Positions 5,611 to 10,252 of a stretch of 10,252 bases of DNA are shown here, piece by piece. The notes under the pieces are model-generated. The model saw only the letters and a list, made by a program, of their open reading frames with translations, ran no database searches and was not told the DNA's origin. The number at the start of each line of letters is the position of its first letter. Positions within the stretch are counted from its first letter, which is position 1. Position numbers and translations under genes: made by a program. The DNA comes from an uncultured Flavobacteriaceae bacterium (GTDB lineage Bacteria; Bacteroidota; Bacteroidia; Flavobacteriales; Flavobacteriaceae), in the NCBI GenBank assembly GCA_938018045.1, contig CALIIP010000269.1, positions 1-10,252 on the forward strand, in the 5' to 3' direction.

Positions 5611-7881
5611 TTATAAATTAAAATTCAAACCGACTACTATATTTCTTCCAATTGCATTTATATTATCGTTTTTTAAACGAGATAAATGCGAAATATAAGA
5701 TGTATCGAAAAGGTTATTAGCATTTAAACTCAATTCAAATTTGAAGTTATTTATATTAATATCTCCACCAAATCCCAAATTTACAAGGGTATATCCATCA
5801 GAAGTAGTTTCAAAATCACTTACATTTTTTTGTGCAAATGTATTTGAAACTGTAAACGAAGAATATCCATTTGTCAACCACTTCTTAATGTTAAATTCCC
5901 CTTTTAAAGTTGTATTTATTTTGTTTGCTGGTATCAACGGAAGATAATCACCATTGTCTTGTTTTCCGATCACAGTTTCAAAAGTACTCTCTAAATGCAG
6001 CCAATCAATTGGATGTGGATGTAAATGAAATCCAATTTCACCTCCATATAGTTTTGCGTTTTCTTGTGTATAATTAAAAACTTCAGCATCGTCTTCAATT
6101 TCTCCAGTTGGTGTTAAATAAATATATTCATTCAACTTGTTGTAGAATCCGTTAACGAATAATTCTAAATGCTCATTTTTATACTCTACAGAAACATCAA
6201 CTTGTAAATTCTGCTCATTTTCTAGGTTAGCATTACCAACTTCAAATCTATTTGTACCATGGTGAACTCCGTTTGAAGTTAATTCGGCTAAATTTGGAGC
6301 TCTAAAACCGGTTGCAAGATTTATACGTGTTGTAATGTTATCCTTTAGGTTAAATTTATAACCAAGTGAAGCAGTAAAATTTTCATACTCTTTATCGATG
6401 CCTTCAAATATATGAACTTCATCTTCATGAGCAACTTCGTGATAAGCGGTGCTTATTTTTCTACTATCAAAACGAATTCCACCTTGTAATGAACTTTTTT
6501 CAAAATCTACTAATGCTGTTGCTAAAATCCCTAAATCGTCAATTTCTGCATCTGGAATCAAAATTTCTTCTCCAAAATTTTTATTTGTTTGATGCATTCC
6601 TTGAGCGCCAACAATCAATTCGAGATTTTTCATTTTAGGGAAATGATATTTTACATCATAACTATAAGTCTTCAGTTTCATTGAAAGTGCCGCTTCTTCA
6701 TGCTCATCTCCATGCTCATCTTCATCTTCATGCTCATCTTCATGTTCATCTTCGTGTTCATCCTCAAATTCTTTTCTATTATTATTGATATATCCTAAAT
6801 CTATATCGAATTTAGAATTTTTAAGAAAAATATGATTGTGTAAACTTATAATCTGATTTTGAACTACTTGGTATGGTGCTTCTAGTATTCTACTTGTAGA
6901 TTGAGTAGAAATCCCTTCAGTTAATCCTAAATTAGAAGTATTAACATTGTATCTTAATTCACTTGAAATAGCATCACTATTAAAACCTATTCCTGTATTG
7001 AAATTAATTTCATTATAACGAGTATTTGTAACTCGTTTTCCATCTGGAACTTTATAATCTAAATGTGTATCATAAGCACCACGGACTAAAAATTTCCACT
7101 TATCATACGACTTTTTAAAACCGATTGTTGTACTTGAACCGTTTGTATTTGAGAAATATTGTTGCCCAATATCACCTTTAAAACCATCTTTTGGTGCAAA
7201 TTTTTCAGGATTAAAATAGAGTACACCTCCCAAAGCATCAGAACCATATAATAAAGATGCAGGACCTTTTATGACTTCTACGCTTTCAATTCCAGCTGCA
7301 TTTACACCTATACCATGTTCTCCACCAAACTGTTGGTTTTCTAAGCGTACACCTTGTGCGTACACTAAGACACGATTGCCACTCAAACCTCTAATTACTG
7401 GTTTTCCAATAGAAGTTCCAGTAGAAATTTGTGATACTCCAGCAAAATTCTCCAAACCTTCAATTAGCGTTACAGCACCTTTTTGTTTTAGAGATTTCAC
7501 TTTTGCAAATTCCACTTTCATTACATTGTCTGACTGCAATTTATTGAAAGGTGTAGAAATTAGAATTTCATCTATAGTGAAGATATCTTCTTTCAAAACA
7601 ATATCTAAATTCAATAGATTATTGGTTAATTCAACTGTTTTATAAACTTCTTTATACCCTATATATGAGAATATAATTCTTATTTCTCGGTTTGGTAAAT
7701 TGTTTAATTCATAGTTCCCATTTTCATCGGTAGTAGTTCCAATGTGTAAATCTGGAGTGTAAATTTCAACTCCAAATAATGGCTCATTTTCTGTATTTTG
7801 TATTTTTCCGGTAATGCTATTTTGTGCATAACCAAAGATGCTATATCCTAAGATAAATAGGACGAATAGTGATTTATTCAT
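5611..7881 (-). CDS. TonB-dependent outer-membrane receptor, probable transition-metal uptake
   Basis: A 756-residue outer-membrane transporter driven by TonB. In order: a signal peptide (about 1-20, ending GYAQ), a carboxypeptidase-regulatory-like domain (about 22-100: ITGKIQNTENEPLFGVEIYT), and a plug domain (about 110-230) with PVIRGLSGNRVLVYAQGVRLE and VEVIKGPASLLYGSDALGGV. A 22-strand-type barrel follows, ending in VVGLNFNL. Several features point to a metal ion rather than a sugar or siderophore. The plug has QQFGGEHG. A loop at 373-396 is built only of Asp, Glu and His plus one Gly (His376, 380, 384, 390, 394). There are further His clusters in YHEVAHEDEVH, NGVHHGTNRF and FHLHPHP. Similar His-rich loops occur in ZnuD zinc receptors. 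No SusD gene is nearby. The gene follows, by 39 bases, one for a small secreted His/Cys protein. Zinc is the best guess, with copper or nickel possible. Confidence 0.92.
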   Translation of the reverse strand: MNKSLFVLFILGYSIFGYAQNSITGKIQNTENEPLFGVEIYTPDLHIGTTTDENGNYELNNLPNREIRIIFSYIGYKEVYKTVELTNNLLNLDIVLKEDIFTIDEILISTPFNKLQSDNVMKVEFAKVKSLKQKGAVTLIEGLENFAGVSQISTGTSIGKPVIRGLSGNRVLVYAQGVRLENQQFGGEHGIGVNAAGIESVEVIKGPASLLYGSDALGGVLYFNPEKFAPKDGFKGDIGQQYFSNTNGSSTTIGFKKSYDKWKFLVRGAYDTHLDYKVPDGKRVTNTRYNEINFNTGIGFNSDAISSELRYNVNTSNLGLTEGISTQSTSRILEAPYQVVQNQIISLHNHIFLKNSKFDIDLGYINNNRKEFEDEHEDEHEDEHEDEDEHGDEHEEAALSMKLKTYSYDVKYHFPKMKNLELIVGAQGMHQTNKNFGEEILIPDAEIDDLGILATALVDFEKSSLQGGIRFDSRKISTAYHEVAHEDEVHIFEGIDKEYENFTASLGYKFNLKDNITTRINLATGFRAPNLAELTSNGVHHGTNRFEVGNANLENEQNLQVDVSVEYKNEHLELFVNGFYNKLNEYIYLTPTGEIEDDAEVFNYTQENAKLYGGEIGFHLHPHPIDWLHLESTFETVIGKQDNGDYLPLIPANKINTTLKGEFNIKKWLTNGYSSFTVSNTFAQKNVSDFETTSDGYTLVNLGFGGDININNFKFELSLNANNLFDTSYISHLSRLKNDNINAIGRNIVVGLNFNL
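6694..6765 (-). repeat. In-frame 12-base tandem repeat encoding the Asp/Glu/His loop
   Basis: Read on the minus strand, five imperfect units of GAR-GAT-GAR-CAY lie head to tail. One unit is enlarged by two codons (GAA GAT), and GAA GAA closes the series. They encode residues 373-396 of the TonB-dependent receptor. The near-identical units suggest expansion by slipped-strand copying. Any change by a whole 12-base unit keeps the frame and only alters the number of histidines. Confidence 0.85.
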
Positions 7882-7920
7882 TGTGTAATTATTTATTGTT
7901 AATAACTGTTTATTAGTCGT

Positions 7921-8247
7921 TTAAGCAATAAATGTAGGTGGTCCTCGAGAAGATTTATAAAAAAGATGAGTGTCAGTGTTTTGTTTTTCAAAATATTCTG
8001 GAACACTATCAGTTATAATTAATTTAAGTAATGTAAAATGATTGTTGTTAAAAACCGTACTATTATTTAATTGTACGTGAAAAAAACTACAATCTATTTG
8101 TTGTTCGTGAACATGTGATATTTCTTTCGAATTACATACAAAATGTTCGTGATTTTCAAGAGCATGAGAAAACTGAATACCCATTGGAAGCAGTAATAAT
8201 ACGACTGTCCAAATGGAAATTATTTTATGTAAAATAGTTTTCTTCAA
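7921..8247 (-). CDS. Small secreted His/Cys-rich protein, putative metal-binding partner of the receptor
   Basis: A 108-residue protein of no family I can name with certainty. Residues 1-29 form a clear signal peptide (KK, a hydrophobic run IWTVVLLLLPMGI, then a small residue), with no lipobox cysteine, so the mature protein should be periplasmic. Just after it comes a potential metal site: H28, H33, H35, C38, H45, H47, C53 and H57. The remainder has no evident domain and ends in SSRGPPTFIA. A similar RGPP-type ending is seen, from memory, in DUF2946-like proteins near metal receptors. The only start giving the full signal peptide is TTG at 8247-8245, because an in-frame TGA lies two codons upstream. 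The next ATG (codon 22) would remove the hydrophobic core. It starts 2 bases after the preceding gene and lies just before the TonB-dependent receptor, so a role in sensing or handling the receptor's substrate is inferred. Confidence 0.75.
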   Translation of the reverse strand: MKKTILHKIISIWTVVLLLLPMGIQFSHALENHEHFVCNSKEISHVHEQQIDCSFFHVQLNNSTVFNNNHFTLLKLIITDSVPEYFEKQNTDTHLFYKSSRGPPTFIA

Positions 8248-8249
8248 GT

Positions 8250-8621
8250 TTATTCAGAAATTTTTATAACGGTTCCTGTTTGTCTAAAATTAGATCCTTT
8301 ATAATATGCTGTAAAAGTATATGAATTTTCTTTAATTCCAGTAATTTTAACATGAAAAGGAGTATTGTCTAATGCAGTTTTTGGGTTAGTTTTTTTCAAA
8401 ACATATTCAAAATTATTTACCCAACGAATCGAATATTTATATTCTTTAGAATCATGAGTTTCAATTTGAATAGAATCATTTCTTACTGCAATAGAAGTAT
8501 CCTCATTATTATCTAATAAAGTTTTGAAAGTTCCTGTTTTAAAACTTTCAACATCCATTTTTTTACTTTCTATGCAAGAGAAGAGTGAAAATGTAATAAG
8601 CAATAAAAAAATAGTCCTCAT
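8250..8621 (-). CDS. Small lipoprotein of unknown function between purB and the metal genes
   Basis: A 123-residue protein with a lipoprotein signal (MRTIFLLLITFSLFSC, Cys16). The mature part is probably all beta. It starts with FKTGTFKTLL (about 27-36), then has alternating strands, a SIRWVNNFEYVLKKTNPK block in the middle and FRQTGTVIKI at the end. This pattern suggests a small barrel or lipocalin-like fold. I recall related small flavobacterial proteins carrying the name 'DNA topoisomerase IV'. Nothing in this sequence supports that: it is exported, and far too short. It begins 1 base after the purB stop and ends 2 bases before the His/Cys-rich gene, so it is most likely co-transcribed with both. 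Its function is unknown. Confidence 0.8.
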   Translation of the reverse strand: MRTIFLLLITFSLFSCIESKKMDVESFKTGTFKTLLDNNEDTSIAVRNDSIQIETHDSKEYKYSIRWVNNFEYVLKKTNPKTALDNTPFHVKITGIKENSYTFTAYYKGSNFRQTGTVIKISE

Positions 8622-8622
8622 A

Positions 8623-9966
8623 TTAAATTCCTGTATAATTACTTGGTGTTATCACTTTCAATTCCTCTTTTATTGCATCACTAACTTCTAAACTTTCAAT
8701 AAAATCTGCCATAGATTTTTGAGTAATTTTCTCATTAGTTCTAGTCAACCCTTTTAATGCTTCATATGGATTTGGATATGCTTCTCGTCTCAATATTGTT
8801 TGTATAGCTTCTGAAACGACGGCCCAATTATTTTCAAGATCTTCAGCAAATTTTTCTTTATTGATAAGCAATTTATTCAATCCTTTTAAAGTCGATGAAA
8901 AAGCGATTGAAGTATGCGCCAATGGCACACCAATATTTCTTAAAACTGTAGAATCAGTCAAATCTCTTTGCAATCTAGAAACAGGTAATTTTGCTGATAG
9001 ATGTTCAAACAAAGCGTTTGCAATTCCAAGATTTCCTTCAGAATTTTCAAAATCTATCGGATTTACTTTATGCGGCATTGCTGATGAGCCGATTTCTCCT
9101 TTTTTTATTTTTTGCTTGAAATAATCTGTAGCAACATATGTCCAAATATCTCTATCTAAATCAATTAAAATAGTATTGATACGTTTTAATCCATCAAAAA
9201 TTCCTGCTAAATGATCGTAATGTTCTATTTGTGTTGTTGGAAATGAGTGATGTAACTCTAAAATGTTTTGAACGAAATTTGTTCCAAATGCTTTCCAATC
9301 ATTGTTTGGATATGCAACTTTATGCGCATTAAAGTTTCCTGTTGCTCCACCAAATTTTGCAGCATGAGGAATTGTTTTCAGCATTTTCAATTGCTGATTT
9401 ATGCGTTCTACAAAAACATATAATTCTTTTCCAAGTCGAGTAGGAGATGCAGGTTGACCATGCGTTCTTGCAAGCATTGAAACGTCTTTCCATTCATCAG
9501 AAAGAGAAGTTAATTTTTCAACTAATTCTTCTAATTGCGGATAATAAACATCATTCAAAGCATCTTTTAAAGACAATGGAACTGCTGTGTTGTTAATATC
9601 TTGTGATGTCAATCCAAAGTGAATAAATTCTTTTGAAGCATCAAGATTAAGTATTTCAAATTTTTCTTTTATAAAGTATTCAACAGCTTTTACATCATGA
9701 TTCGTTACCTTTTCAATATCCTTTATTTTTTGTGCATCAGCATCAGTAAAATCAATATAGATTTTACGTAGTGCTGTATATAAATTCTTATCAAAATTTG
9801 CCAATTGAGGCAATGGAATTTCACAGAGTGCAATAAAATATTCAATTTCTACTTTTACACGATATTGAATCAATGCTTTTTCTGAAAAATAAGGTGCAAA
9901 ACTTTCTACTTTACCTCTGTAGCGTCCGTCAATAGGAGAAATTGCATTAAGCGAATTTAGTGTCAT
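8623..9966 (-). CDS. purB: Adenylosuccinate lyase
   Basis: This cytoplasmic enzyme of purine synthesis cleaves SAICAR to AICAR and adenylosuccinate to AMP, releasing fumarate each time. It belongs to the fumarase/aspartase superfamily. The opening LNAISPIDGRYRGKVES, the TSQDINNTA motif, the catalytic His169 in RTHGQPASPTRLGKE and the flexible signature loop GSSAMPHKVNPIDFENSEGN with Ser294/Ser295 are all present. From the ATG at 9966 it has 447 residues, close to E. coli PurB (456). An upstream in-frame TTG at 9978 would add MVYT. I prefer the ATG because homologues begin M-x-LN-x-LNAISPIDGRYR, and because the TTG falls inside an inverted repeat close to the likely transcription start. It is the first gene of a tightly packed run with the lipoprotein, the His/Cys-rich protein and the receptor. 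Confidence 0.95.
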   Translation of the reverse strand: MTLNSLNAISPIDGRYRGKVESFAPYFSEKALIQYRVKVEIEYFIALCEIPLPQLANFDKNLYTALRKIYIDFTDADAQKIKDIEKVTNHDVKAVEYFIKEKFEILNLDASKEFIHFGLTSQDINNTAVPLSLKDALNDVYYPQLEELVEKLTSLSDEWKDVSMLARTHGQPASPTRLGKELYVFVERINQQLKMLKTIPHAAKFGGATGNFNAHKVAYPNNDWKAFGTNFVQNILELHHSFPTTQIEHYDHLAGIFDGLKRINTILIDLDRDIWTYVATDYFKQKIKKGEIGSSAMPHKVNPIDFENSEGNLGIANALFEHLSAKLPVSRLQRDLTDSTVLRNIGVPLAHTSIAFSSTLKGLNKLLINKEKFAEDLENNWAVVSEAIQTILRREAYPNPYEALKGLTRTNEKITQKSMADFIESLEVSDAIKEELKVITPSNYTGI

Positions 9967-9968
9967 AG

Positions 9969-9988
9969 TGTATACCAATAAGTATACA
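9969..9988 (-). promoter_or_regulatory. Inverted repeat overlapping the purB start region (operator or hairpin)
   Basis: TGTATAC-CAATAA-GTATACA is a perfect inverted repeat with 7-base arms and a 6-base spacer. It ends 3 bases before the purB ATG and overlaps the edge of the likely -7 element. The position suits a repressor site blocking initiation, or a small hairpin at the mRNA 5' end. No regulator is identified. Confidence 0.45.
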
Positions 9989-9994
9989 AAAATA
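9987..9994 (-). promoter_or_regulatory. Possible -7 promoter element of purB
   Basis: On the minus strand, TATTTTTG matches the Bacteroidota consensus TAnnTTTG exactly and lies 20 bases upstream of the purB ATG. This gives a very short leader. A TTG at the usual -33 spacing is not evident, so it is a candidate only. Confidence 0.4.
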
Positions 9995-10054
9995 ATAATT
10001 CAAGATGGATTATACTATTAATTGTCAAAGAGTTCTCGACAAGAAAACTGGCGT

Positions 10055-10252
10055 TTATTTCAGTCGTTTTAAGATTCTTTTTCCTCTCGCTTTATATGCA
10101 GGACTTCCGTTCATTATTTCTTGTTGGATGATTAGTTTTAATTCATCATGAACCCAATTTTTTTCTTTTCCAAACAAAAATAAACTTTCCATTGAATAAA
10201 CTTTTACTGCAACTTTATGATCAGAAATTAACCAATCAAATCCTTTTTCTAT
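10055..10252 (-). CDS. C-terminal part of an uncharacterised helical protein (partial, runs off the right edge)
   Basis: The minus strand is open for 65 codons from the window edge to a TAA at 10057-10055. It encodes IEKGFDWLISDHKVAVKVYS..., continuing through WVHDELKLIIQQEI to a basic tail ARGKRILKRLK. The pattern of amphipathic helices with Trp, Leu and Ile at regular spacing resembles the end of a HEAT- or armadillo-like helical-repeat protein. I cannot assign a family from the fragment. It lies upstream of purB in the same direction, 88 bases before the purB ATG. purB has its own promoter-like element in that gap, so co-transcription is possible but not required. Confidence 0.75.
   Translation of the reverse strand: MEKGFDWLISDHKVAVKVYSMESLFLFGKEKNWVHDELKLIIQQEIMNGSPAYKARGKRILKRLK

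Noticed and set aside
6694..6765. CRISPR-like or intergenic short repeat
   Set aside because: The repeats are contiguous with no spacers, and they stay in frame inside an intact receptor gene.
7271..7645. Plus-strand open frame of 124 codons inside the receptor gene
   Set aside because: It is antisense to the conserved plug domain of the TonB-dependent receptor. Its composition (many Ser, Thr, Pro, Phe) is typical of a shadow frame.
9967..9978. Upstream TTG start for purB adding MVYT
   Set aside because: The ATG at 9966 matches the usual PurB N-terminus, and the TTG lies within an inverted repeat at the likely transcription start.
10009..10028. TTGACA and TATAAT on the minus strand upstream of purB
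   Set aside because: They are only 8 bases apart, far from the 17 needed for a sigma-70 type promoter, and Bacteroidota use a different consensus.
10031..10049. Terminator hairpin after the right-edge partial gene
   Set aside because: The 7-bp stem contains a G-U pair and is not followed by a T-run on the minus strand, so it is too weak to call.

Overview
The window is AT-rich chromosomal DNA from a member of the Bacteroidota, most likely the class Flavobacteriia. The evidence is the TonB-dependent receptor with an N-terminal carboxypeptidase-regulatory-like domain, several short lipoprotein signal peptides, the near absence of Shine-Dalgarno sequences, promoter-like TAnnTTTG elements, and flavobacterial-looking versions of ornithine aminotransferase and PurB. 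There is no sign of a phage, an insertion sequence, a CRISPR array or an RNA gene. Gene density is high and no gene-free stretch exceeds about 140 bases.

Left part (1-1480): a possible 3' remnant of an upstream gene, a leader with small inverted repeats, then ornithine aminotransferase (rocD), closed by a strong hairpin terminator that also lies downstream of the convergent msrB. Middle (1566-5610): a lipoprotein methionine sulfoxide reductase B on the minus strand diverges from an M48 metalloprotease lipoprotein on the plus strand. Both look like envelope protein-quality factors. After a second hairpin come a UMF1/Atg22-like major facilitator transporter and an L-2-hydroxyglutarate oxidase (lhgO), which overlap by 11 bases and are probably translationally coupled.

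Right part (5611-9966, minus strand): a four-gene run in the order purB, small lipoprotein, small secreted His/Cys-rich protein, TonB-dependent receptor, with gaps of 1, 2 and 39 bases. The last two genes look like a transition-metal acquisition pair. The receptor carries a 24-residue Asp/Glu/His repeat in its barrel region, and the small exported protein has a cluster of His and Cys residues and starts with TTG. A partial gene of unknown function (10055-10252, minus strand) enters from the right edge upstream of purB.

The most interesting element is the metal-uptake-like pair. Smaller points are a four-cysteine insertion in RocD just before its PLP lysine, an inverted repeat overlapping a promoter-like element at purB, and a hairpin squeezed between the protease and transporter genes. 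Nothing here amounts clearly to a new defence or mobile system. Most genes are conserved housekeeping or envelope functions.
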